64,000 nt of DNA from UBA1479 sp040218445 (GTDB lineage: Bacteria > Pseudomonadota > Alphaproteobacteria > Rhodospirillales > Casp-alpha2). Location of the stretch: contig JAVJRK010000002.1 in assembly GCA_040218445.1 (NCBI GenBank), forward strand, positions 211,924 to 275,923, in the 5' to 3' direction. The notes beneath the pieces were generated by a model. That model was given only the letters and a program-made list of their open reading frames with translations, did not search any database and had not been told where the DNA came from. A program made the translations under genes and the position numbers. Positions 1 to 7,623 of the stretch are shown piece by piece (within the stretch, counting starts at the first letter, position 1; each line of letters starts with the position of its first letter).

Positions 1-2140
1 ACTTCATCACCATGCCGGCAATCGCCCGCGCCAGCCCGCGGTGGAACCGAGCAGCAATGGTACCCACGGGCGTTTTAAGATGGAGATCACCCAGCATCGC
101 CCGCCACACAGCCAGCGGTTCGATATAGGGCAAGCCTTTGCCGTCCAAGAGCGGAATGGCAAAGGGGTAGGCCAGGTCATCCGGCTCACCCATCGCATCT
201 GGATCGATCGCCGTCTCGAACAACATCGCCGCTTCGCCTTCATATGCCTGACGGTCCCAAGCGAGCCCGCAGATGGCTGCGGCGGCATCGAACAATCGCC
301 CACAGGATGAAGACAACGGCGCGTTCAAACCTTTCTCGATCATGGCATCCAGGGTCTCACGCGGTGCATCGATGAGTTTCCGGAATACGTCCAGCTCCTC
401 AAAATTCATGGAGAACTCGACCCATCCCATTTCCGCCATCAAATGTGCATAGGCATTTCGCCAAGGTTCCCGAACAGCTTGCGCCCCACCCGGTAATGCC
501 ACAGGTTTCAAGCAACCAAGCCGTTTGAAGCTTCGATAATCGCAGGACAAAAATTCCCCGCCCCAGACAGTGCCATCAACACCAAAACCTAGCCCATCCA
601 TGGCCACGCCCAAGACCTTGCCGTCATCAGGGCCCCAACCATTCTCAGCCATGCAGGCGGCAATGTGGGCATGATGATGCTGGATTTCCAGCAACGGCAA
701 TTTGCCAACTTCCGCCATACCGCGCCCGCGCTTCGACGACAGATAATCAGGATGAGAGTCGACGGCGATCACAGCCGGTTCATGTTCGAATAGATCGGCA
801 TAGAGGCGCAGGTTGTGGCTCACGTCATCAGACGTTGCCGCATCCTCCAGATCGCCCATATGTTGACTGAGTATCGCCTCGCCATCCTTGATCAGGCAGA
901 AGGTGTTCTTCAGTTCCGCTCCCAGCGCCAACACATGGTTGTCGCCGATCAACCCGCCCGGCAGCTTGATCGCTTCCGGAGCATATCCTCGCGCCCGACG
1001 CAACAGACGCGAGCGCCCCATATCGACCCTCACCACGGAATCATCAATCCGATTGGCAATGGTCCGGTCGTGCATCAGGGCAAAGTCAGCAACCTCCTTC
1101 AACCGTTCCCGCGCATCATTGTTGTCCGTACATTGCGGCTGGCCTGATATGTTGCCGCTGGTCATCACCACGGGCCGTTTCATCCGCCGCAAAATCAAAT
1201 GATGCATGGGCGTGTGCGGTAACATGAATCCGAGACGGTTGAGACCCGGCGCAATCGCTTCTGGCAATGCGTCGCCCGTGGATTCCAGCAATACAATCGG
1301 GGCGGATGAAGATTTCAGCTGTTCCTCTTCGTCATCTGAAACCGAACAATATTGGCGGATGACATCCACATCTCGGGCCATCAAGGCAAAGGCTTTGCGC
1401 TGGCGTCGTTTACGCTCCCGCAGGCGGATGACAACATCTTCCTTGGTCGCATCGCAGGCCAAATGGAACCCGCCGATGCCTTTGATGGCGACGATATGCC
1501 CCATCATCAGCATGCCACCTGCCGCGTCCACATCGTCCAGCATAGAGAAAGCTTCGTGGTTCACCGCACCTTCACCGAGCCGTTCGACCCAAGCACGGGG
1601 GCCGCAGGCATGACAAGCCACTGGTTGGGCATGAAATCGACGATCAGCAGGATCTTCGTATTCATCCGAACAAATGGGACAGAGGTCAAAATCCGACATG
1701 GTGGTCTTCGCCCGATCATAAGGAGCGCCTTCAATGATCGAAAACCTGGGTCCGCAATTGGTGCAATTGGTGAACGGATAACGGTATCGGTTCTGGAAAG
1801 GATCGCGAATTTCATCCAAACAATCGGCACAGGTGGCTGCATCCGGCGTCACACCGGATTTCATGACACCTGCGGTCGAGGATGAAATCGTAAATCCGTC
1901 CGGCATCGAATCATCGATCGGCGCGAACACCAATTCATCGATGCGGGCAAGATGCGGGGCTTCATCTTTTAGGCGTTCGGCGAACTTACTGAGATCTTGC
2001 CCCCAAAGCCGAATTTCCGCGCCGTCGCCAGTGTTCCGCACATCGCCTTTCAATCCCAATTCGGTGGCAATCCGCCAAACCGTCGGTCGGAAACCAACTC
2101 CTTGGACCTGTCCCTTTACGGTGATCGTCGCCGCTCTCAT
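1..2140 (-). CDS. hypF: Carbamoyltransferase HypF, C-terminus cut by window edge
   Basis: HypF makes the cyanide ligands of the [NiFe] centre by transferring carbamoyl groups to HypE. I translated the minus strand from an ATG at 2140 to base 2 without a stop (about 713 codons). In order it shows an acylphosphatase domain (GQVQGVGFRP), two zinc fingers (CADC...CTNC and CPIC...CHAC), a YrdC-like domain with KGIGGFHLACDA, and a Kae1-like domain with the HHHAH metal motif. The usual length is about 750 residues, so only the last few dozen are missing. Its ATG overlaps the TGA of the upstream NHL gene (ATGA), which implies translational coupling. It is the last gene seen of the hydrogenase operon. 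Confidence 0.96.
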   Translation of the reverse strand, partial: MRAATITVKGQVQGVGFRPTVWRIATELGLKGDVRNTGDGAEIRLWGQDLSKFAERLKDEAPHLARIDELVFAPIDDSMPDGFTISSSTAGVMKSGVTPDAATCADCLDEIRDPFQNRYRYPFTNCTNCGPRFSIIEGAPYDRAKTTMSDFDLCPICSDEYEDPADRRFHAQPVACHACGPRAWVERLGEGAVNHEAFSMLDDVDAAGGMLMMGHIVAIKGIGGFHLACDATKEDVVIRLRERKRRQRKAFALMARDVDVIRQYCSVSDDEEEQLKSSSAPIVLLESTGDALPEAIAPGLNRLGFMLPHTPMHHLILRRMKRPVVMTSGNISGQPQCTDNNDARERLKEVADFALMHDRTIANRIDDSVVRVDMGRSRLLRRARGYAPEAIKLPGGLIGDNHVLALGAELKNTFCLIKDGEAILSQHMGDLEDAATSDDVSHNLRLYADLFEHEPAVIAVDSHPDYLSSKRGRGMAEVGKLPLLEIQHHHAHIAACMAENGWGPDDGKVLGVAMDGLGFGVDGTVWGGEFLSCDYRSFKRLGCLKPVALPGGAQAVREPWRNAYAHLMAEMGWVEFSMNFEELDVFRKLIDAPRETLDAMIEKGLNAPLSSSCGRLFDAAAAICGLAWDRQAYEGEAAMLFETAIDPDAMGEPDDLAYPFAIPLLDGKGLPYIEPLAVWRAMLGDLHLKTPVGTIAARFHRGLARAIAGMVMK

Positions 2141-3312
2141 GGCATGGTTTCCCAAAGCAGCACGCGATTGTTCCCACTGTCGGCCACGGCGGCCAATCCA
2201 TCCAGGACCGATAAGCCATAAGGCCAACAGAGCGTGTCCCGCCCTGGCAGTCCCCAGCCGTTGTCCCCTTTAGACGCAAAATCCGGCTGGCCTGTCAGGC
2301 GATCCGCATCGGGAATGCCCGGTTCCGCCCATCCGATCATCCGGGAACTGGCTGTGTCAGCAACAAGCAACCGGTCCCCAGCCACCGCGACGTCATAGGG
2401 CATATTGAGAGCGCTGGAGCTCGGGTAATAGGCCGCCTTGTTGTGATCACAGCCTTTGAAATCGTCTTGTCCAAGAACGGCTGTTGCTGCAGCACCATTT
2501 GTCGCCGGGAACCCTTGCCAGAGCATAATTCGATTGTTCCCCGCGTCAGCGACAGCCAAGTGGCCCTGCCACCAGGCGATGCCGTGGGGCCAGCGCATCC
2601 CGGAAGCATCGACATCTCGTCCGCCGTTTTCATCCCGCGTCTCGAAGTCCGATTGGCCCAAAACCAAATCAGCGGGCTGCCCCGAGACATTCGGCTCTCG
2701 CCACACCAAAACGCGGCGATTTCCCGTGTCGGCAACCACCAATGCACCTTCGACCACTTGAACACCATAGGGCCAATGAAGAGTTGCTGCCGTCGGTTGC
2801 TCGGAGCCGCGGTTGGATTGGATGGCGCCGGCATCTTCCTGACCCAAAACAATATCTGCCGGTTGATTGTTGGATTTCGGCAGGTCGTGCCATAACAACA
2901 CCCGATGGTTCCAGGCATCTGCTACCGCAAGCCCCTGCCCCCAGGCGCAGATACCGGTCGGCACATTTACCGTTGCCGGGCTTGGCGTGCCTTTACCGTT
3001 CCGCCCTTCCGCGGTGAAGTCGGATTGACCGATCAAGATGTCGGCGGGGGCGTTATCAACCTCGGAAACGCTATTCCATCCAAGTATCCGGTGATGGCCG
3101 GTGTCGGAAACCCAGAGCGAGCCATTCGGATGCAGACAAACACCCCGAGGCCCGAATAATGCATCCGGTGCCGGCTTCAATGGTGCAGCCAAGGCGTCAG
3201 ACGTCCATCCCAAGACCGCTTTAGGCCCAGACGGGTCCAGTAGGGGCGCGCCGGGCAAGGCCGTGCCAGGCGCTTTGATGGGTTGAAACGAGGGAGCCGC
3301 GGTCGATTGCAT
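2137..3312 (-). CDS. NHL-repeat beta-propeller protein of the hydrogenase operon
   Basis: The 391-residue protein is built from about six NHL-type repeats, each with the pattern VSDTGHHRILGWN / VADAWNHRVLLW / VADTGNRRVLVW, alternating with 'ILGQSDF'-like linkers. NHL repeats form a beta-propeller, usually a protein-binding platform. No signal peptide is visible, so it is probably cytoplasmic. The start has a GGAG 13 bases upstream. It lies 8 bases after the NifU-Rieske gene and overlaps hypF by four bases. NHL proteins occur in other hydrogenase gene sets. A scaffold role in assembly or electron-transfer docking is inference only. Confidence 0.88.
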   Translation of the reverse strand: MQSTAAPSFQPIKAPGTALPGAPLLDPSGPKAVLGWTSDALAAPLKPAPDALFGPRGVCLHPNGSLWVSDTGHHRILGWNSVSEVDNAPADILIGQSDFTAEGRNGKGTPSPATVNVPTGICAWGQGLAVADAWNHRVLLWHDLPKSNNQPADIVLGQEDAGAIQSNRGSEQPTAATLHWPYGVQVVEGALVVADTGNRRVLVWREPNVSGQPADLVLGQSDFETRDENGGRDVDASGMRWPHGIAWWQGHLAVADAGNNRIMLWQGFPATNGAAATAVLGQDDFKGCDHNKAAYYPSSSALNMPYDVAVAGDRLLVADTASSRMIGWAEPGIPDADRLTGQPDFASKGDNGWGLPGRDTLCWPYGLSVLDGLAAVADSGNNRVLLWETMP

Positions 3313-3320
3313 TGATACCC

Positions 3321-4283
3321 TTACTCCACCAGCCGAACGTCGATTTTATCGCCCTTGACGCGCACCAGGTGCGGCTGCAACTGAACTTCGGGCGCGGTCA
3401 GGCATTCGCCGCTTTCCAAGGCATACTTAAATTCGTGATACGGACAGGTGATGATGCCGTCGGCGATTTCACCACCGTCCATCGCCATACCCATATGGGC
3501 GCAGGCGTTCTCAAAACAGGTCACCTTGTCGCCGAAACGCGACAACAGAACGGAATGGCCATCGATATCAATTGTCTTGGTTTCCCCGTCGACAAGCTCC
3601 GCCAAATCAAGCGCATGCAGCCATCCGTCAGAGGTATATTGAGCGAAGGGTGAGGCATAATAGACCGTCTCATCATCACCAGCGCCACCGGTAGACGCAC
3701 CGCCCAGTCCCTTCACCTGTTTGATCTCGGTGATTTCCGGCACATTGTCCTGGATGGCTTTTTTCACGCCCGAATAAAACGTCAGTGCCGAAGCCGGGCA
3801 AGTATCGCATGCGCCCAAGAACCGGACCTGTACCGCCGGCGGCTCAACCAAGACAACTTCCACATCACCGCCATGATCGGCGAGCGACGGACGAATGGTG
3901 TCGAGCGCAGCTTCCACCCGCTCATGAACACTTGCCTTGAGAATACCGTGACTGCGCAGGACAGCATAGACAACCTCATCGGCCGCTGCCTCACGTAGGG
4001 CCTGCCCCATACCCGGCACCGTTTTCAGCGAGCGGATCAACCGCTTGAAAGCCTCGGCGTTTAACTCCTCAATGGCCAACGAGCGGGCATTGGCCGCATT
4101 GGCCTGTTCGGCCGGCCAATCTTCGGTTAAAGCTTCCAGCGCCCGAATATGGCTCAGCATTTCCCCCAGGCTGCGCTCGACCACGCCATCGACAGCACCC
4201 TCCTCATTCGATTGACCAGAAACCGATTGAGATTCGGAAGTTTCCGGGCGCGGCACTCCAGAGGATTGACTGACTTCATTCAT
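3321..4283 (-). CDS. NifU C-domain / Rieske [2Fe-2S] fusion, HucE-like
   Basis: The protein has 320 residues. After an acidic, variable N-terminus, residues about 120-190 match the NifU C-terminal domain with its C-x2-C (C159, C162). Residues about 210-318 form a Rieske ferredoxin domain with C261-x-H263 and C280-x2-H283, the [2Fe-2S] ligands. Proteins of this kind (HucE, HhyE) are known from mycobacterial uptake hydrogenase operons and are proposed to pass electrons from the small subunit towards the respiratory chain. It follows a small membrane-protein gene by four bases, so the genes are co-translated. The electron-relay role is inferred from that family and the context. Confidence 0.88.
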   Translation of the reverse strand: MNEVSQSSGVPRPETSESQSVSGQSNEEGAVDGVVERSLGEMLSHIRALEALTEDWPAEQANAANARSLAIEELNAEAFKRLIRSLKTVPGMGQALREAAADEVVYAVLRSHGILKASVHERVEAALDTIRPSLADHGGDVEVVLVEPPAVQVRFLGACDTCPASALTFYSGVKKAIQDNVPEITEIKQVKGLGGASTGGAGDDETVYYASPFAQYTSDGWLHALDLAELVDGETKTIDIDGHSVLLSRFGDKVTCFENACAHMGMAMDGGEIADGIITCPYHEFKYALESGECLTAPEVQLQPHLVRVKGDKIDVRLVE

Positions 4284-4287
4284 GACA

Positions 4288-4509
4288 TCAGGCGTACTTC
4301 AAGTTCTTGAAAAGGATTGGCTGCAACATGCCGCTAATGGCGCCGCCGGCGACAGCCGCTGACCAAAGCGGTGCTACTTGCGCAACACCAACTAAGACGG
4401 CAATCCCAACAACTACGCCAATGGACAGTTGGCGGAGCATATGGCCGTTGTCCTGAAACAATTTGCCAGCCAGGAACAACTTTCCGGAACTCATCATCAT
4501 CTCAAACAT
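4288..4509 (-). CDS. Small membrane protein (73 aa) in hydrogenase operon
   Basis: I place the start at the ATG at 4509, one base past the TGA of the preceding gene (4511-4513), because the longer frame upstream overlaps that gene completely. The protein has an amphipathic start (FEMMMSSGKLFLAGKLF) and then a hydrophobic stretch, with IGVVVGIAVLVGVAQVAPLW followed by AAVAGGAISGMLQPILF. That suggests one long or two short membrane helices. The gene is tightly coupled to a second tiny membrane protein upstream and the NifU-Rieske gene downstream. No known family is recognised. It could anchor the soluble hydrogenase or the Rieske protein at the membrane. Confidence 0.7.
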   Translation of the reverse strand: MFEMMMSSGKLFLAGKLFQDNGHMLRQLSIGVVVGIAVLVGVAQVAPLWSAAVAGGAISGMLQPILFKNLKYA

Positions 4510-4510
4510 C

Positions 4511-4717
4511 TCAGAGGCCTCCCGCCAAAGCGACGACAATGCCGAGACCAATGATGACCGCCAATGCCCCGGACAGAACGCCATAGAGTGAGCCCATGAA
4601 TGCGGCCAATTCATTTCCAAGATCAGCACCTGCTAGGCGAACACCTGAAAGCGCCCCGCTTACCAGCGCAGCGGCGATCCCGGAGACAAGGGCAATAAGC
4701 AACATCGTTAAATCCAT
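4511..4717 (-). CDS. Small two-helix membrane protein (68 aa) in hydrogenase operon
   Basis: The 68-residue protein is almost entirely hydrophobic. Residues 3-27 form a helix rich in small residues (LLIALVSGIAAALVSGALSG) and residues 43-67 a second (GVLSGALAVIIGLGIVVALA), so it should be a two-pass hairpin. The start is preceded by GGAGAAATGAATAA, a fair ribosome-binding site. It lies 47 bases downstream of the TPR gene and is followed after one base by another small membrane protein. I do not recognise the family. With its neighbour it is a candidate for membrane docking or quinone access of the group 2a hydrogenase. Confidence 0.75.
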   Translation of the reverse strand: MDLTMLLIALVSGIAAALVSGALSGVRLAGADLGNELAAFMGSLYGVLSGALAVIIGLGIVVALAGGL

Positions 4718-4764
4718 TTATTCATTTCTCCAATTAGTCGATTGATTGTTCCATTGATGACGCG

Positions 4765-5793
4765 TCAGACGGCTTCGCGTCGCCTGTCTTTCGCATCCGC
4801 GCAATCTAAAGAAGACGCATCGGCGCCCTGCTCGAAACTGCTCAGTTCCGCAATTGCCTCAGAAACTGCTTGGACCTTTTGCATTTCACCCAGCCGCTCA
4901 AAGGTCGCGAGCGCAGCCTTATAAAGCGAAATCGCCCCCTCTTTGTTTTTGGGATTTCCGGCCTCCGGGTTTTCCGGATCATCCGGCAGGTTGGCGAGAC
5001 AATTGGCTTTGTTAGAAATCGTATTGGCATACTCACCCGGCATGGTTTTGACATCACGCACCCGAAGTGCCTCATCATAGGCCTCGAGGGCCCGGAAGCC
5101 GTTTTCCACCCGATGGCTGGAAGATGCATATTGCAGGGCATTGCCCAGATTGTTTTGCAGCATGGCATATTCGACCGGATGGTCGATCAGGTTCACGGTC
5201 TTCAACCCCTCTTCGAAGGACTGGACGGCCAAGGCTTCGCGCATCTTGGCTTTTTCATCGGTGAAAGGGATGGACAGGAACGCGGTCGCCAGGTTGTTTT
5301 GCAAGATCGCGAACTCTTGCGGATGCCGCTGTCGATCAAATGTCCGAAGGGAGCGTTGATAAGCGGATATGGCATCCTGGATCGAGGCCAAGTTGACGCT
5401 GGCCAGATTTTGGAAAGCAAGCCCAAGGTTCATTTCCGTCTCGGCGATTTCCTCCGGCCCGCCATCCTTGTTCAGAACCAAAAGCGCTTCTAGGAAAGCA
5501 TCACGAGCCTGCTGCAGCGGACCGGCATCCTCAGCCGGCAACATCATATAGGCCGTACCCATGCGCGCCTGAATGCGCGCCCGAAGTAATTCCTGTCCGT
5601 CAAGACAGCGTTCCATGGCCATTTCATAGAGCTTGATGGCGCCGAGCAAATCTTCAGGTGTCTGCGGCTTTTGCTGCAGCCCCATGGCAATTTCCATGAG
5701 CATTTCGGATTTTTCGGCATCTGTCGCGGAAGCATCCTCAAGTGCGCGAAGCGCAGCTTCCACCTGTTCCTCGGTCCGCGACCGTCTAACCAT
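4765..5793 (-). CDS. TPR-repeat protein of the hydrogenase operon
   Basis: This is a tetratricopeptide-repeat protein of 342 residues, with motifs such as YAMLQNNLGNALQYAS, FAILQNNLATAFLSI and EMNLGLAFQNLA at about 40-residue spacing. The frame is open back to 5832, but I choose the ATG at 5793. It has a strong GGGAGGATCTC site, and a TATAAT box at 5835-5840 would sit too close to the longer start. No signal peptide is visible. TPR proteins accompany several uptake hydrogenase operons. A scaffold role is inference. It starts a sub-operon running into the small membrane proteins, NifU-Rieske, NHL and hypF genes. Confidence 0.88.
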   Translation of the reverse strand: MVRRSRTEEQVEAALRALEDASATDAEKSEMLMEIAMGLQQKPQTPEDLLGAIKLYEMAMERCLDGQELLRARIQARMGTAYMMLPAEDAGPLQQARDAFLEALLVLNKDGGPEEIAETEMNLGLAFQNLASVNLASIQDAISAYQRSLRTFDRQRHPQEFAILQNNLATAFLSIPFTDEKAKMREALAVQSFEEGLKTVNLIDHPVEYAMLQNNLGNALQYASSSHRVENGFRALEAYDEALRVRDVKTMPGEYANTISNKANCLANLPDDPENPEAGNPKNKEGAISLYKAALATFERLGEMQKVQAVSEAIAELSSFEQGADASSLDCADAKDRRREAV

Positions 5794-5834
5794 GAGATCC
5801 TCCCTGTTTTCGCCCGCCAGACCAGCCGACATAG

Positions 5835-5840
5835 ATTATA
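5835..5840 (-). promoter_or_regulatory. Internal promoter -10 box upstream of TPR gene
   Basis: On the minus strand this is a perfect TATAAT, about 42 bases before the preferred ATG (5793). The upstream sequence is AT-rich with a run of eight T, and TTGCAA sits 19 bases upstream as a weak -35. The 77-base gap 5833-5909 is the largest in this part of the operon, which fits an internal promoter. Confidence 0.45.
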
Positions 5841-5891
5841 TGCAAGGAGTAAATCTTATTTGCAAAAAAAAGTCTACTATTTATTCATATT

Positions 5892-5906
5892 GTAAACTTT
5901 GTTTTC
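5892..5906. promoter_or_regulatory. Operator-like palindrome GTAAACTTTGTTTTC
   Basis: It matches 13 of 15 bases of the palindrome at 10435-10449 upstream of hupS (GCAAACTTTGTTTGC) and keeps the imperfect dyad symmetry. It lies about 52 bases upstream of the TATAAT box of the TPR gene, inside an otherwise gene-free 77-base gap. It may be bound by the same regulator. Confidence 0.4.
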
Positions 5907-5909
5907 ATA

Positions 5910-6242
5910 TTATGTAATTTGAAGGATTAGCGCACCATCTTCAGTGGACCACCGCGCGGGCACATCCTTTCTTTCCAGATCATCCATTTTGTTTGCTAGA
6001 AACACGTCCGGCGCCGAAGCAACCCTGTCACCTTGCACGTTTCGGACCTTGAGAAGGCACCCACCTGCCGCCATCTGATGAACCGGCAAGACATGGACAC
6101 AGCCGTCCCGGATTAACACGATCACCGCTTCAATCCCTTTGAAATAAGTCTCACATAGAGCGGCAGACAGATAAACTTTGCCGGCTCGGATGTCGGCGGT
6201 GTGACCTGCAGCTTCAGCTAGTTTTTCGGCGCTCACACCCAA
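5910..6242 (-). CDS. Conserved-looking small protein of hydrogenase operon, unknown
   Basis: The protein has 110 residues and its start overlaps the end of the maturation protease gene by 10 bases. It appears soluble, with a beta-rich middle (KGIEAVIVLIRDGCVHVLPV) and a second segment (GGCLLKVRNVQGDRV). It has three Cys, none in a clear metal motif. No known family is recognised. Its position directly after the HupL-specific endopeptidase suggests a maturation or assembly accessory. That is context only. Confidence 0.7.
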   Translation of the reverse strand: MGVSAEKLAEAAGHTADIRAGKVYLSAALCETYFKGIEAVIVLIRDGCVHVLPVHQMAAGGCLLKVRNVQGDRVASAPDVFLANKMDDLERKDVPARWSTEDGALILQIT

Positions 6243-6709
6243 ACTCCATCGGCAAATTCCTGCGCCAGACCCCGCACCCTTTCAGCAACCTTATCCGCAG
6301 CCGCAGCCACTGACGCGGTAAGGCCAATTCCCATATCCAAGGACTCGGCTTCGATCAGCAGAACTTTGACATGTTCAGGAAATTCTTCGCTGTAGATTTG
6401 CCTGCCGGCATAGAGCGCATGATCCCAGCGGAAATCATGCAGATTGAAGCTGTTTGGCGGCGCCGCTTCCAAGAAATCACCCGGCACTTCATATATGGCA
6501 CCGGGTTCCTTTTCCGGAGCACGAGCATCCAGAATGATTAGATGCGATGCCCCTCGCGCCTGGTACATGACGCCCATGCCGTCAGTGCCAGCATCAAACA
6601 ATTTAATTTCGGAAGGAAGCTCTTCGTCGCGCAAACGGTTGATAATTTCCGGACCGACTCCATCGTCCGAACGATTGGGATTGCCGCAACCAATTATCGC
6701 AAGCGTCAT
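6233..6709 (-). CDS. hupW: [NiFe] hydrogenase maturation endopeptidase (HupW/HyaD type)
   Basis: The 158-residue protein has the HycI/HupD peptidase fold signature: GCGNPNRSDDGVGPEI at the N-terminus (the first metal-binding Asp follows the GNP motif), then LFDAGTDG and IILDAR. The family cleaves the C-terminal tail of the large subunit once nickel is inserted. HupL in this operon carries such a tail (16 residues after His517), so the substrate is present. Length is normal for the family. The gene overlaps its upstream neighbour by four bases (ATGA) and its downstream neighbour by ten. Confidence 0.93.
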   Translation of the reverse strand: MTLAIIGCGNPNRSDDGVGPEIINRLRDEELPSEIKLFDAGTDGMGVMYQARGASHLIILDARAPEKEPGAIYEVPGDFLEAAPPNSFNLHDFRWDHALYAGRQIYSEEFPEHVKVLLIEAESLDMGIGLTASVAAAADKVAERVRGLAQEFADGVWV

Positions 6710-7041
6710 ATCCTCCAGAGCCTACATGACCATTCGGGTTCCACGGGTAACATCAATTCCGGTAATTCACAGAACCGCCGGTGAACCAGATAATACATAC
6801 AAGTTTCGCAAGGCTGCTCCAACCCATCTACCTCAATGGTGTTATCCGTAAAACCAGAGATCACAAGCTTTGCATCAAGATCATCCACCGCTTCAGTCTT
6901 TAATCGACCGACCAACTCGTTGACCATTTCGGAGGTTTCGGCCCGGGGCCAGACTTCGGTATCAAGCCCACCAGAAAGTTTGCTTCTGATCTGTTCGCGA
7001 AGAGCGTCATCTTCAGCTGTGGATCCATCAGACATGGCCAA
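6706..7041 (-). CDS. Four-Cys protein A (111 aa), paralogue of the next gene upstream
   Basis: The C-terminal half holds a C-x2-C (CETCMYYL), then a single Cys (RRFCELPEL) and a last Cys two residues before the LWRI terminus. The same pattern is found in the protein encoded at 7095-7484, including VKLVISGFTDN/AKLVISGWYLK-like text before it and the identical CRLWRI end. The N-terminal half is charged and helical (LREQIRSKLSGG). A strong GGGGAGG site precedes the ATG. Four conserved Cys suggest a zinc or Fe-S site. I do not recognise the family, but its place between hupL and the protease argues for a hydrogenase-specific role. Confidence 0.78.
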   Translation of the reverse strand: MAMSDGSTAEDDALREQIRSKLSGGLDTEVWPRAETSEMVNELVGRLKTEAVDDLDAKLVISGFTDNTIEVDGLEQPCETCMYYLVHRRFCELPELMLPVEPEWSCRLWRI

Positions 7042-7094
7042 CCTCCCCTAAATCATGAAACAAAAATTCCAAAGCCTTGTGATAGGCTTTGAAA

Positions 7095-7484
7095 CTAGAT
7101 TCGCCACAGGCGGCACCACCATTCGGGCTCAGCCGGCAAGCTCAGTTCCGGCAGATCACACCAACGTTTGTGGACGAGGAAATACATGCATTCCTGACAA
7201 CGCATTTCCTCTTCACCGAATGGCTTCAAATACCAACCGCTGATCACCAATTTTGCCCGCAGTTGATCGGCGCTCAACGGGCGCAGCTCGTCAAGCACCG
7301 CCGCGAATTCACGATCAGTTTCAGGGAAAGGCGAAACCTTGGTCTCCAGACCTTCCGTCATCAGATCTTCGATCATCTTTAGAAGTGTCGCGTGGTCAGC
7401 CCCAGATGGCGCAACACCATAGCGTTCGACATAAGCATCCCGCTCTTCATCGAGCGTCTGGGAACTTGTCGCGGCGGTTTCCAT
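7095..7484 (-). CDS. Four-Cys protein B (129 aa), paralogue of neighbour
   Basis: The frame is open to a TTG at 7505, but I prefer the ATG at 7484, with GGGGG about 9 bases upstream. The C-terminal half shares with protein A a C-x2-C (CQECMYFLVHKRWC), a third Cys, the segment LPELSLPAEPEW and the end CRLWRI. The N-terminal half (DEERDAYVERYGVAP) is different. It is the first gene after hupL, 138 bases downstream with a hairpin in between. Two adjacent paralogues suggest a heterodimer or two assembly steps. Electron transfer to or from the enzyme is possible, but nothing in the sequence proves it. Confidence 0.78.
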   Translation of the reverse strand: METAATSSQTLDEERDAYVERYGVAPSGADHATLLKMIEDLMTEGLETKVSPFPETDREFAAVLDELRPLSADQLRAKLVISGWYLKPFGEEEMRCQECMYFLVHKRWCDLPELSLPAEPEWWCRLWRI

Positions 7485-7582
7485 CTCCAGGTGCCCCCAA
7501 GTCAAAAAATTATCGGTTTGGCAATATACGAAATCTGACCAGATAAAAACCCAGCCGAATATCCGTCAAAAACAGCAACGAA

Positions 7583-7614
7583 GGCGGCGACCGGGATCAA
7601 TCATCCAAGCCGCC
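7583..7614 (-). terminator. Hairpin after hupL, partial terminator or mRNA stabiliser
   Basis: On the minus strand GGCGGC pairs with GCCGCC, and GGAT/ATCC can pair inside the loop. A T-rich stretch (GCTGTTTTT) follows about 9 bases later. It lies just past the hupL stop and before the four-Cys genes. It could lower expression of the accessory genes relative to hupSL. Confidence 0.5.
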
Positions 7615-7623
7615 GCATGTCCG

